Notes under the pieces: generated by a model | The model's database searches: none | The model's input: the letters and a program-made list of their open reading frames with translations, nothing else | What the model was told of the DNA's origin: nothing | Part shown: one piece after another, positions 26,006 to 35,508 of the stretch | Position numbering within the stretch: the stretch's first letter is position 1 | Layout of the letters: each line of letters begins with the position of its first letter | Translations under genes and position numbers: made by a program | NCBI GenBank assembly: GCA_003248315.1 | Contig: QKWM01000001.1 | Location: 1 to 64,000, forward strand | Direction of reading: 5' to 3' | Source of the DNA: Streptomyces sp. SW4 | GTDB taxonomy: Bacteria; Actinomycetota; Actinomycetes; Streptomycetales; Streptomycetaceae | DNA length: 64,000 nt

Positions 26006-26173
26006 GTCTCCCTCCAGATCCTTCGGGGTGGGCACCGCGTACCCGAACACCGGGGACCGACACGGAATCGCCCCGGCCGGTTCGCCGGGTTTGCGCCGCG
26101 CGCCCCGGGAACCCGGCACATACCCCCACGCCCATGCTCTCTCCCCCCGAATCCCGGAAGGACGGACAGGACC

Positions 26174-26353
26174 ATGGCGATGCTCGCGGTGCTCATCCCG
26201 GTCCTCATGCTCGGCGTGGTGCTGGCGCTGGGACGCTACGAAGACCTGCTGCTGCCGGGCGCGGACCCGGCGCCCGACGGCCCCGACGCGGCCGCCGCCC
26301 GGCCGCCTACTTCTTCTCCCGGCCCGGCAGGAACTCCTGCATCTTCGCCTTGA
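26174..26353 (+). CDS. Small single-span membrane protein
   Basis: 59 residues: MAMLAVLIPVLMLGVVLALG is one membrane helix, then RYEDLLLPG and a Pro/Ala-rich tail. GGAAGGACGGACAGG stands upstream. The open frame overlaps the 3' end of the convergent poxB-like gene by 47 nt, which may be genuine or may reflect a missed stop due to a lost base. Similar short proteins occur in Streptomyces near stress genes; function unknown. Confidence 0.5.
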   Translation: MAMLAVLIPVLMLGVVLALGRYEDLLLPGADPAPDGPDAAAARPPTSSPGPAGTPASSP

Positions 26354-28100
26354 AGCCCCGCTTGACGACCGAGCCGCGGTCCGCGTCGCCCTTGAGGAGC
26401 GAGGCCGCCGTCGCCTCCATCTGGTCCCAGGTGGCGTGCGGCGGGATCGGCGGCACGGCCGGGTCGGTGAGGAACTCGACCACCGCGGGGCCGTCCGCAG
26501 CCAGCGCCGCCCGCCAGGCCGGCTCGACGTCCTCCGGCTTCTCCACGCGGATGCCGGTCAGCCCCAGGGAGCGGGCGAACTGGGCGTACTGCACGTCCGG
26601 GAGCTGCTGCGAGGGCAGGAAGGACGGGGCGCCCCCCATGGCCCGCAGTTCCCAGGTGACCTGGTTGAGGTCCTGGTTGTTGAAGACGCCCACCACCAGC
26701 CGCGGGTCCTCCCACAGCTCCCGGTACTTCGCCGCCGTGATCATCTCGGCGAGCCCGTTCATCTGCATCGCCCCGTCGCCGACCAGGGCGACCACCGGCC
26801 GGTCCGGGTGGGCGAACTTCGCACCGATCGCGTACGGCACCCCGCAGCCCATCGTCGCCAGCGTGCCGGACAGCGACCCGCGCATGCCGGCCCGCATCGT
26901 CAGGTGCCGGGCGTACCAGTTGGCCACGGAGCCCGAGTCGGAGGTGATCACGGCGTCGTCCGGCAGCAGCGGGTCCAGGGCACGGGCCACGTACTCCGGG
27001 TTGACCGGGTCGGCCTCCAGGCCGGCGCGCCGTTCCATCACCTCGCGCCAGCGGGCGACGTTGTCGCACACCGTCTCGAACCACTCGCGTCCGCGGCCGC
27101 TCTCGATCAGCGGGATCAGCCGCTCCAGGGTGGCCCGGGCGTCACCGACGAGGTTCACCTCGTACGGATAGCGCATCCCGATCATGTGCGGGTCGATGTC
27201 GATCTGCACGCCCCGGGCCTTGCCGAAGTCCGGCAGGAACTGGGAGTAGGGGAACGAGGAGCCGATGGTCAGCAGGGTGTCGCAGTCCCGCATCAGCTCG
27301 TACGAGGGGCGGGTGCCCAGCAGTCCGATCGAGCCGGTGACGTACGGCAGTTCGTCACTGAGCACGTCCTTGCCGAGCAACGCCTTGGCGACGCCCGCGC
27401 CGAGCAGCTCGGCGAGGTGCTCCACCTGTTCGCGGGCCCCGGCCGCGCCCTGGCCGACCAGGATCGCCACCTTGTCACCGGCGTTCAGGACCTCCGCCGC
27501 CCGCCGCACCGCGTCCTCCGACGGCACCTGCGTCCAGGAGCTGACGTCGAGGCTGGACGGCACCATCTTGAACTCGTGCGTGGGCGCCTCGTACTCCAGC
27601 TCCTGCACATCGCCGGGGATGATCACGGCGGTCGGGCAGCGGCGCGCGCAGGCGGTGCGGATCGCCCGGTCCAGCACGTTCGGCAGCTGCTCGGGGACCG
27701 TCACCGTCTCCACGAAGTCGGAGGCGACGTCCTTGTACAGCGCGTGCAGGTCCACCTCCTGCTGATACGAGCCGCCCATCGCGGTCCGGTGGGTCTGCCC
27801 GACGACCGCCAGCACCGGGACATGGTCGAGTTTGGCGTCGTACAGCCCGTTGAGCAGGTGGATCGCCCCGGGTCCGGAGGTCGCCGCGCACACCCCGAGC
27901 CGGCCGCTGAACTTGGCGTACCCGACCGCCTGGAACGCCGACATCTCCTCGTGCCGGGACTGCACGAACCGCGGCCGGTCGCCGGCCCTGCCCCAGGCCG
28001 CGAGCAGGCCGTTGATGCCGTCGCCGGGATAGGCGAAGACCTGCTCGACGCCCCAGTCGCGCAGCCGCTGCAGGACGTGGTCGGAGACCTTGGTGCTCAT
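26307..28100 (-). CDS. PoxB-like thiamine-diphosphate enzyme (pyruvate oxidase/dehydrogenase type)
   Basis: Intact, 597 residues from ATG 28100 (MSTKVSDHVLQRLRDWGVEQVFAYPGD is the start, shown here in part) after GGGAGG. The catalytic Glu is in RHEEMSAFQAVGYAKFSG; the TPP/Mg site is VGDGAMQMNGLAEM with FNNQDLNQVTWE. The FAD-domain middle (NVLDRAIRTACARRCPTA, GVQIDIDPHMIGMRYP) agrees with pyruvate:quinone oxidoreductase or acetolactate-synthase relatives. It would decarboxylate pyruvate to acetate and pass electrons to the quinone pool. Residues specific for PoxB cannot be separated from related oxidases, so I leave the symbol empty. Divergent from the sigma-factor gene. Confidence 0.85.
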   Translation of the reverse strand: MSTKVSDHVLQRLRDWGVEQVFAYPGDGINGLLAAWGRAGDRPRFVQSRHEEMSAFQAVGYAKFSGRLGVCAATSGPGAIHLLNGLYDAKLDHVPVLAVVGQTHRTAMGGSYQQEVDLHALYKDVASDFVETVTVPEQLPNVLDRAIRTACARRCPTAVIIPGDVQELEYEAPTHEFKMVPSSLDVSSWTQVPSEDAVRRAAEVLNAGDKVAILVGQGAAGAREQVEHLAELLGAGVAKALLGKDVLSDELPYVTGSIGLLGTRPSYELMRDCDTLLTIGSSFPYSQFLPDFGKARGVQIDIDPHMIGMRYPYEVNLVGDARATLERLIPLIESGRGREWFETVCDNVARWREVMERRAGLEADPVNPEYVARALDPLLPDDAVITSDSGSVANWYARHLTMRAGMRGSLSGTLATMGCGVPYAIGAKFAHPDRPVVALVGDGAMQMNGLAEMITAAKYRELWEDPRLVVGVFNNQDLNQVTWELRAMGGAPSFLPSQQLPDVQYAQFARSLGLTGIRVEKPEDVEPAWRAALAADGPAVVEFLTDPAVPPIPPHATWDQMEATAASLLKGDADRGSVVKRGFKAKMQEFLPGREKK

Positions 28101-28469
28101 GGACAGGACCTCCCGGACGGGTGCGGTGGTTTCGGCGCAGCCGTACGAGTCACCGTGTGGCCCCCCGGAAAACCTGGGCGGCGTTTGCGGGGCCGGGGCG
28201 GGGGCAGGCGCAAGGTCAGTGCTTCGGACAGAAGGCACGTCCGTGGGAGCGGGCATCCACCGCCCACCGTCCCGGGCAGGCCCGTCCGGAACGGACGCGC
28301 TTCCACGGTGACCGCCCGACCCCGGGCCGTGCCGTCCCGGGCGCCGCGCACCCGCGGCACGCACCGCGGGCCCCGGCCCCCGGCCGCCTGCTCCGGCCGT
28401 GCCGGCCGCGTCGGCCGTGCAGTGCGGCACCGACGGCAGACCCCGCACTCCGAAGGAGCTGCGACGCAC
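28101..28469. other. 369-bp intergenic region between poxB-like and sigma genes
   Basis: Divergent upstream region with no convincing gene. It is very GC-rich with many short ORFs that look like frame noise. It must carry the promoters of both genes, but I see no clear -35/-10 pair and no operator-like palindrome. An A-rich spot (GGAAAACC near 28167) is the only compositional break. Confidence 0.5.
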
Positions 28470-29395
28470 ATGCCGACCCCCGCCACCGCGAAGGACCCGC
28501 AGGGTCCCGTGAAGCATCCGCAGGGTTCCGTGAAGCACCCGGAGGGCTCCGCCAAGCACCCGGAGGGCCCCGTGACGTCTTCTCAGGGCTCCGCGAAGCC
28601 TTTGCAGGGCTCCGCGAGGCACCCGCACGACGACGCCCCCGACACCGCCGACGCCTTCCGCGCACTCGCCGCGCTCCCCGACGGCCCGAGCGGGACGCGC
28701 TGCGCGACCGGATCGTCGAGGCCTGGCTGCCCATGGCCGAACGGCTCGCCGGCCGCTTCCGCAACCGGGGCGAGAGCTACGAGGACCTGCGCCAGGTCGC
28801 CGCGCTCGGCCTGGTCAAGGCCGTCGACCGCTACGACCCCGACCGCGGCCACGCCTTCGAGAGCTACGCCGTGCCGACCGTCACCGGCGAGATCAAGCGG
28901 CACTTCCGCGACCACATGTGGACCCTGCACGTGCCGCGCCGGGTCCAGGAACTGCGCAACCGCGTCCGCGTCGCCGGCCAGGAACTCTCCCAGACCGTCT
29001 CCGGCCGGGGCCCCACCGTCGCCGAGATCGCCGAACGGGCCGACCTCAGCGAGCAGGACGTCCGGGCGGGGCTGGAGGCCCTGGAGAGCTTCACCGCCCT
29101 GTCCCTCGACGCCGAGCTGCCCGGCGGCGAGGACGGCTATTCCCTCGGCGACGCCCTCGGCGCCCCGGACCCGGCGCTCGACACCGTCGTGGACCGCGAG
29201 GCCGTCAAGGAGCGGCTCGCCGCCCTGCCGGAGCGCGAACGGGCCATCCTCTACATGCGCTTCTTCGACGACATGACGCAGAGCCGGATAGCCGAACAGC
29301 TCGGCATCTCCCAGATGCACGTCTCCCGCCTGATCACCCGCTGCTGCCTCAAGGTCCGCGAACAGGTCCTGGGCGACGAGCCGGCGCCCGAGTGA
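28470..29395 (+). CDS. SigB/SigF/SigG-type RNA polymerase sigma factor, frame-split
   Basis: ATG at 28470, GAAGGAG 11 nt upstream. After a 50-residue repeat leader, one missing C near 28684 joins DGPERDALRDRIVEAWLPMA to the sigma core: region 2 LRQVAALGLVKAVDRYDPD and FESYAVPTVTGEIKRHFRD, region 3 VPRRVQELRNRVRVA, region 4 LPERERAILYMRFFDDMTQ with the helix-turn-helix SRIAEQLGISQMHVSRL. This is the SIG_B_F_G subfamily used by Streptomyces for osmotic stress and sporulation. No anti-sigma or anti-anti-sigma gene is adjacent, which is unusual. Restored length about 309 residues, longer than typical by the leader. Confidence 0.87.
28497..28622 (+). repeat. 21-bp tandem repeat, six copies, coding the sigma leader
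   Basis: Units translate as PQGPVKH, PQGSVKH, PEGSAKH, PEGPVTS, SQGSAKP, LQGSARH. They form residues 10-51 of the sigma factor. The base-level units are similar but not identical; the copies degrade towards the 3' end. Confidence 0.75.
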
Positions 29396-29404
29396 GCCCG
29401 GGCC

Positions 29405-29472
29405 GGCCGGTGACCGAGCGTTCCCGGAGGGGCCGGTGACCGAGCGTCCCAGGGGCGGCCGGTGACCGAGCG
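29405..29472. repeat. Three 26-bp spaced copies of GGCCGGTGACCGAGCG
   Basis: Exact 16-mers start at 29405, 29431 and 29457, followed by variable 10-bp C/G spacers. They begin 9 nt after the sigma-factor stop and could be a terminator-like or protein-binding region, or a slippage product. Confidence 0.6.
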
Positions 29473-29666
29473 ACCCCGGGCGGCCGGCGCCCGACGCCCC
29501 GGGGCCAGAAAGGGGAGCCCGGGCCGCGTCTCAAACCTGCGCGTCACCCACCCGGCCGGTCCCCGTCCCACGAACGGCGCACGGCCGCGGGCGGGCGGAC
29601 GCCGCACGGGCTGTGATGAACGCGTGGGCGCAAGCGCAGCGCCCCGCCGTCACCCCGAGGAGACCC

Positions 29667-30462
29667 ATGCGCCGCACCGCCCGCGCCCTCTCCACCGCCC
29701 TTCTGACCAGCGCCGCCCTGGGGATGTCGGCCGCCCCGGCCTCGCCGGCACGGGGAGCCGTCCGCCGAGGTGAGCCCGGCCTCGGTGAAACCCGGCGCCA
29801 CCGTCACCGTCTCCGTCTCCTGCCCCGGCACGAAGGGCCCCGCTCCGGCCACCCTGGACGCCACCTCGCAGGCCTTCGACGAGGGCACCGTCGCCCTGCG
29901 CAAGGTTCCCGGCAACGACGACGAGGGCGCCGGCCCCGCCTACCGGGGCACCGCCCGCATCGCGCCCGCCGAGAACTTCGAGGGCGACCCGGACGCCGTC
30001 GGCCCGGACTCGGCGTGGACCGTCGACGGCACCTGCCCGGCGGCACCCGGCGGGCAGGGCAAGCCGTGGAGCGCGACGCTCACCGTGTCGACGGTGGGCG
30101 GCGGCAAACCGTGCCCCGAGCCGCCGCAGCCCGGCCGGCACTGCCCCACCAAGCCGCCCGGCCCCCACGATCCGTCCAAGCCGCACCAGCCGTCCAAGCC
30201 GCACCAGCCGGCCGAGCCGCACGAGCCGGCCTGGCCGCACGAGCCGCCGAAGCGGCACGAGCCGTCCTGCCGTCCCGGACCGGCATCCACCCACCACACC
30301 TGCGCCCCCACCGTGCACCCGCACGGCGTGCGCGCCGGTGCCGGCGGCTCCTTCACGGACTCCGTGCCCGCCCTGGTCGCGGGCGGCGTCTTCATCGCGG
30401 GAGCGGGCGGACTGGCCGCCCACCGCCTGCTGCGCGCCCGCGGCGGGGCGGACCACCGCTGA
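29667..30462 (+). CDS. Secreted, membrane-anchored Pro/His-rich protein, frame-split
   Basis: ATG at 29667 (CGAGGAGACCC upstream) starts a signal peptide: MRRTARALSTALLTSAALG, ending near APASPA. Two bases are missing near 29752. The mature part has a beta-type domain (VSPASVKPGATVTVSVSCPG, GTARIAPAENFEGDP, ATLTVSTVGGGKPC), then a Pro/His repeat region (KPHQPSKPHQPAEPHEP), then a C-terminal hydrophobic span PALVAGGVFIAGAGGLAA and a basic tail RLLRARGG. So it is probably exported and anchored by its C-terminus, with the repeats spanning the wall. No LPXTG motif was seen. Function unknown. Confidence 0.7.
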
Positions 30463-30608
30463 CCGCCCCTGCCCGGTCCGGCGGCCCGGACACTGTGATC
30501 CGCGCGACCCGGCCCGGGCCATGGGCGGGCGGCCCGGTGGGTACTCACAGACACGAGCGGGGTAGACGGTGCCGCGGTGACGGCACCCCACACGGCGCGG
30601 AGGTAGGG

Positions 30609-32263
30609 ATGCGGCGGACGGCCCGCGAGGCGGCCCCCGAAGGCCACGGTCCCGGCCGACGCGGCCCGGCCGCCGAAGCGCGGGGCCCCGGCCAGGCTCG
30701 CGCGGACCACGGCCCCGGGCCGACTCCCCAGGACCGAGGCCCGGACCGGCCTCCGAGAACCCCGGCCCCGAACCGGCCTCCCCGAACCCCGGCCCCGGAC
30801 CGGCCTCCGAGAACCCCGGCCCCGGGCCGGCCTCCCCGGCCCCGGCCCGGGCCGGCCTCCCCGGCCCCCGGCCCCGGGCCGGCCTCCCCGGCCCCGGCCC
30901 CGGTCGTCACGGACCAGCCCCTGCGGGGCCCGGCGCCGAGCGCACCCCCAGGGCGATGGCGCCGGACCGGCCTCCCCGGGCCCCGCCCGGTTCGCCATGG
31001 ACCGGCCCCCGAGGACCACGGCCCCGTCCGCTACGGGCCGCCTCTGCCGGGTGACGGGCTGCCCGTCCTGCCGGAGCTGGCCGAGGCGCTCGCCGCCGCC
31101 GCGACCCGCGCCGAGGGCGACCCGGTCGGCGGCGGCCCGGCGCTCCTGGAGGCGGCCTGCGGCCACTGGCGCCGCCGCGGCCTGACCTGCCGCCCCGGCG
31201 AGACCGCCGCCGCGCCCGGTGCTCCCGCCCTGCTGCTGGCCCTGACCGCGGCGCTCGGCGGCGACGTCCTGGTGCCCCGGCCCTGCGCCGCCTGGTGGGT
31301 GCCGGACGCCCGGCTGCTCGGCAGACGCGTCTTCCACGTGCCGACCACCGCCGAGAGCGGCGGCGTCCCCGACCCCTACGCCCTGCTGGAGACCGTGCGC
31401 CGGGTCCGTGCCGAGGGCGGCGACCCCCGCCTGCTCGTGCTGTCCGTCGCCGACGATCCCACCGCCACCGTCGCGCCGCCCGAGCTGCTGCACGAGACCG
31501 TCGAGGCCGCCGCCGGCGAGGGCCTGCACCTGCTCAGCGACGAGACCTGGCGCGACACCCTGCACGACCCGCACGCCACCGTGCTCGTCAGCCCGGCCGA
31601 GATCCTGCCCGAGCGGGTCACCGTGGTCACCGACCTGGCGGGCGCGCTGCTGCCGCCCGGCTGGCCGGCCGCCGTCGCCCGCTTCCCGCGTCCGCCGGCC
31701 GGAACGGCACTGCCGGCGGCGGTGGCGGGGAGGGGCTTCACGCGCGCGTGCTCGACGTGCTCACGGCGCTCGGCGCCCGCGTCGCCGGGCCGGTCGCGGC
31801 CGCCGCCGCGTACGCCCTGACCGAACCCGCACCGGTCACCGCCCGCCGCTCGGCCGCCGTACGCCTGCACGCGCGCGTGGCCGCCGCCGTGCACGCCGCC
31901 GCCGTCGGCGCGGGCGCCCTGTCCCGGCCGCCTCGGGCGGGCCGGCACCTCTACCTCGACCTGGAGCCGCTGCGCGACGCGCTCGCCGCGCACGGGGTCG
32001 GCGACGCGCAGGAACTGGAGGACTTCCTCGCCGCCCGGCTGGGCATGCCCGCGCCGGGCGGGCACCGCTTCGGCGACGACCTGGGCGCGCTGCGCGTACG
32101 GCTGTCCACCGGCCCGCTGCTGGGCACCGCCGACGACGAACGCGCGGAATGCCTCACCGCCCCGGAGCCGTTGGAACTGCCACACGTGCAACGCGCGTTG
32201 ACCACCGTGAAGTCGGTCTTCGACGACCTACGCGACGCTCAGCGATGGGAGCCTCCTCGATGA
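30609..32263 (+). CDS. Aminotransferase-fold protein lacking the PLP lysine, frame-split
   Basis: ATG at 30609 after GGAGG. The first 130 residues are proline-rich repeats (RPPRTPAP units). From about residue 150 the chain follows class I/II aminotransferases: LPELAEALAAAATRAEGDP, HWRRRGLTC, GAPALLLALTAALGGDVLVP, VLSVADDPTATVAPPELL, and LLSDETWRDTLHD in place of the PLP-pyridine Asp motif. Where SxxK normally holds PLP, it reads VVTDLAGALLPPGW. I find only one Lys in the whole protein, near the C-terminus (TVKSVFDD). One missing G near 31733. It overlaps the MBL gene by 4 nt. A binding or regulatory role seems likelier than transamination. Confidence 0.68.
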
Positions 32264-33371
32264 CGCAGCAGTCCGAGTCGACCACGAGCACCCCGGCGCC
32301 CACCGAGGACACCGCCGTACCACCGGTCCCGTCGTCCCTGGCGGCTCCCTGCCCGCCGCTCGCCGAACCCCGGCCGCTGGCCGAGCGCCGGGTGTGGCCG
32401 CGGACCTTCCACGACCGGCTCACCGCCCCGCTGCCCGGCCTGCGGGCCGCCGCCCGGTTCGCGCGCGAGGGCGCCCTCAGACCCGGCCCCGAGGGCCTCG
32501 CCGACATCCCCCGCCTGCCGTTCGCCCCCGGACCGCTGCCCCGGGTCGACGCCCGCGCGATCGCCGTCACCTGGGCCGGGCACGCCAGCTGGGTGGTGCG
32601 GATCGGCGGGCTCACCGTCCTCACCGACCCCGTCTGGTCCCGTCGCATCCTCGGCACGCCGGCCCGGATCACGCCCGTCGGCGTCCCCTGGGACGCCCTG
32701 CCGCGCGTCGACGCCGTCGTCATCAGCCACAACCACTACGACCACCTGGACGCGCCCACGCTGCGCCGGCTCCCGCGCGACACCCCGGTGTTCGTGCCGG
32801 CCGGGCTCGGCCGCTGGTTCCACCGCCGCAAGTTCACCCGGGTCACCGAGCTGGACTGGTGGGAGGCGGCCGAACTGCCCGCGAGGGCCGCCGCGGACGC
32901 CCCGGCCGACGGCGGTGGCGGGGCGGGGCAGGCGTCCGCTTCGACTTCGTCCCCGCCCACCACTGGTCCAAGCGCACCCTCACGGACACCTGCCGCTCCC
33001 TGTGGGGCGGCTGGGTGCTCACCGCACCCGACGGCCGCCGCGTGTACTTCGCCGGTGACACGGGCTACGGCCACTGGTTCTCCCGTATCGGCAGCCGCTA
33101 CCCCGGCATCGACCTCGCCCTGCTGCCCATCGGCGCCTACGACCCGCGCTGGTGGCTCAGGGACGTCCACTGCGACCCCGAGGAGGCCGTCCGGGCGGCA
33201 CGGGATCTCGGTGCCCGCCGGATGGCTCCCATGCACTGGGGCACGTTCGTGCTGTCCGCCGAACCCGTCCTCGAACCCCTCACCCGCGTGCGGGCCGCGT
33301 GGGAGCGGGCCGGTCTGCCGCGCGAGGACCTCTGGGACCTGCCGGTGGGCGGCTCCCGCGTCCTGGACTAG
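32260..33371 (+). CDS. MBL-fold hydrolase, UlaG/NAPE-PLD-like, frame-split
   Basis: ATG at 32260 overlaps the preceding stop (ATGA). About 370 residues. Metal-site blocks: SHNHYDHLD (HxHxDH), PAHHWSKRT, FAGDTGYGHW (second Asp) and APMHWGTF (final His). The AVTWAGHASWVVRIGGLTVLT and WWLRDVHCDPEEAV stretches resemble NAPE-PLD-like and UlaG-like lipid or sugar hydrolases. One G is missing near 32928. The N-terminal 60 residues are Pro/Ala-rich and without a clear signal. The substrate is unknown; coupling to the lysine-less aminotransferase suggests a two-protein module. Confidence 0.83.
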
Positions 33372-33400
33372 GGGGCCTCTTCCGCGGAGAGCCGTCAGAA

Positions 33401-33418
33401 GCCCCGGCCGTCCGGGGC
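33401..33418. terminator. Hairpin between the convergent MBL and DedA genes
   Basis: GCCCCGG (33401-33407) and CCGGGGC (33412-33418) pair around a CCGT loop, in the 72-nt gap between the two convergent stops. No U tract. Confidence 0.45.
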
Positions 33419-33443
33419 CGGACCTGGGGCAGGGAGGGCGGGG

Positions 33444-34070
33444 TCAGCGGGCCTTCGCGGGACCGCGCAGCCGCCGCCACAGGCCGGGTGCCGCGCTGAC
33501 CAGCAGGGTCAGCACCACCGCAGCGGCCACGCCCTCCCACGGCTCGTCGAACAGCGAACCGCCCAGGATGCCGATCAGCTGGTACGTCACCGCCCACGCC
33601 AGACAGGCCGGCAGGTTGCCCCGCACGAAACGGCGCAGCGGCCACTCGGCCAGCAGGCAGGCCAGCATCACCGGGATGCGGCCGGCCGGCACCAGCCGCG
33701 ACAGCACCAGCACCGCCACCCCGTGCGCGGCGAGCTTCGTCTGCGCCTGCTCGAGCCGGTCCTCGGGCGCGCGGGCGCGGAGCGCCGCAAGCCAGCGCGA
33801 GCCGTTCCTCGACCGCAGTCCGCGCCGGCCCAGCCAGTACAGCGTCAGGTCGCCCAGGAACGCGGCGAGCGACGCGGTCAGGAAGACCATGCCCAGCGAG
33901 ATCGCCGTCTGGTGGAAGGCCACCACCGCCGCCGAGCTGACCAGGGCGCCCGTCGGCACCACCGGCACCAGCGCCCCGATCAGCACCAGCAGGAACAGCG
34001 ACGGGTAGCCCAGCGCCTGCTGCGTCGTCTCCGGCGGGATCGTCGTCGGGGCGGCCGCGAGCCAGCTCAC
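33444..34070 (-). CDS. DedA/VTT-domain membrane protein
   Basis: Intact, 208 residues. It has the DedA pattern: SLFLLVLIGALVPVVPTGAL, SLAAFLGDLTLYWLGRRG with the glycine-rich FLGD, SRLVPAGRIPVMLACLLAEW (the conserved R-x-x-P-x-x-R helix), and AVTYQLIGILGGSLF. Predicted 4-5 membrane helices with a re-entrant loop. Family members flip or transport lipids such as undecaprenyl phosphate, or help proton homeostasis. ATG at 34070 lies in the stop of the MBL gene upstream (ATGA), so the pair is co-translated. Confidence 0.88.
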   Translation of the reverse strand: MSWLAAAPTTIPPETTQQALGYPSLFLLVLIGALVPVVPTGALVSSAAVVAFHQTAISLGMVFLTASLAAFLGDLTLYWLGRRGLRSRNGSRWLAALRARAPEDRLEQAQTKLAAHGVAVLVLSRLVPAGRIPVMLACLLAEWPLRRFVRGNLPACLAWAVTYQLIGILGGSLFDEPWEGVAAAVVLTLLVSAAPGLWRRLRGPAKAR

Positions 34071-34839
34071 CGGGCGCCCTCCAGCCGTACGCTCTGCCCG
34101 TGCCGCAGCCGGTGCACCGCGACGTCCGGCGCGTGCACGGCGGCCAGCCGCACGAACTCGTCGCCCGGCGCGTGGAACTCGTGGGGGCGCACGGCGTCCA
34201 TCCCGATCGGCCAGTACGTGCCGTAGTGCACCGGCACCGCGCTGCCGGGCGCGAGCCGGGCCAGCGCCTCGGCGGCCCGGCCGGCGTCCAGGTGCCCGTC
34301 ACCGAGGTACGGTCCCCAGCCGCCCACGGGCAGCAGCGCGGTGTCGACCGGCCCGACCTCCTTCGCCATGTCGTCGAAGAGCCCGGTGTCACCCGCGAAG
34401 TAGGTCCGGGCCTCGCCCTCGACGACGTAGCCCAGCGCGGGGAGCGGTGCGGCCCGAACGGCAGCCGCCGACCGTCGTGCCGGGCGGGCACCGCCCGCAC
34501 GAGCAGGCCGCCGACCACCGTCTCGTCGCCCGGGGCCACCTCGGTCAGCCGCAGATGGGCCAGCCGGCGCAGTCCCGGCACCGCCCGTGGTGCGCCCCGG
34601 GGCACGAGCAGGCGCGTGCCCTCCGCGAGCCGCGCCAGCGACGGCACGTGCAGATGGTCGGCGTGCAGGTGCGACACGAGCGCCACGTCCGCGCGCCAGG
34701 CGTCCGGCGGGGGCAGCGCGCCGCGCCGGCGCCGCAGATGCGCGAGCCGGCGCACGAACAGGGGATCGGTGAGCACACGTATGCCCGAGTCCACGATCGT
34801 GCAGGTGGCGTGACCCCACCAGGTGACCTCCACCGGCAC
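34067..34839 (-). CDS. MBL-fold metal-dependent hydrolase, frame-split
   Basis: GTG at 34839; a second GTG two codons later is possible. About 258 residues. VTWWGHATCTIVDSGIRVLTD, SHLHADHLH (HxHxDH), RAVPARHDG, FAGDTGLFDD and PVHYGTYWPIG define a UlaG-like MBL enzyme. One C is missing near 34445. It is shorter than the MBL protein encoded at 32260 and differs in sequence, so the two are not recent copies. It is the first gene of a two-gene operon with DedA. Substrate unknown, possibly a lipid or phosphorylated metabolite. Confidence 0.84.
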
Positions 34840-34884
34840 CTCTTCGCCTCCTTCGCGCGACTCCCCGAAGCGTACGTGCAGGAG

Positions 34885-34890
34885 TAGGGT
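34885..34890 (+). promoter_or_regulatory. Candidate -10 box for the gene at 34923
   Basis: TAGGGT (TANNNT) stands 32 nt before the ATG, followed by the ribosome site GGAGGTGAGG at about 34905. No -35 match found. Confidence 0.35.
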
Positions 34891-34922
34891 CGCAGGCGAA
34901 AACCGGAGGTGAGGGGGACGCC

Positions 34923-35324
34923 ATGGAACCGGTGAGGGTGACGGCGATCGCGAGCCTGACGCCGCTGGAGGAACTGGACGCCGACCCCTTCCTCGTGGAC
35001 TCCCGCAGCCAGCACGCGATGTGCGCCCGCTGGGCCGCCGAGCACGGCTACGTCGTCGCCCGGGAACTGCTGGTCCGCGGCCTGCGCCCGGACCACGCGG
35101 CGCTGTGGGAGGGCATCCGCCCGGGCCTCGACGTGTTCGTCGCGCCCAGCCGCCGGGTCCTCGAGAGCGCGCTCGCCTCGGTCGAGGAGTTCACCGCCGA
35201 GTGCGCGCGCCGCGGGGTGCGCGTGGAGACGGTCGGGCGGGCCGAGCCGTCGTACGACGCGGAGATGAAGGCGTGCGTGCACCGGCGGCTGTCGATGCCG
35301 ACGGCGGGCTACGACGGCCGCTGA
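34923..35324 (+). CDS. Small protein resembling a serine-recombinase N-terminal fold
   Basis: Intact, 133 residues. The order of elements (FLVDSRSQHAMCARWAAEHGY, VARELLVRGLRPDHAALWEG, LDVFVAPSRRVLESALASVEEF, CARRGVRVETVG) mirrors the alpha/beta fold of serine recombinases, where QxxAxxxWAxxHGY and a final RGV-x-V strand are usual. The catalytic Ser-containing N-terminal strand is replaced (VTAIASLTPLEELDAD), and there is no DNA-binding domain, so it is probably not a recombinase. I do not assign a function. It is read away from the MBL operon. Confidence 0.5.
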   Translation: MEPVRVTAIASLTPLEELDADPFLVDSRSQHAMCARWAAEHGYVVARELLVRGLRPDHAALWEGIRPGLDVFVAPSRRVLESALASVEEFTAECARRGVRVETVGRAEPSYDAEMKACVHRRLSMPTAGYDGR

Positions 35325-35508
35325 CGCCCGGTCGCCGACGGGCGGCCACCGAGGAACGGCCACCGATGACCGATGGCCACCGGTCGCTGAGGGCGGACCG
35401 TGCCGGGGCGCGGGAATCCGGACTCCTGGGGACGAACCGGGACCGCCGGGCGTTGTGACAGGGTGGAGACGGGCGGCCCGCGCCGACGGCGGGCCGGGGA
35501 CGTGAGGT

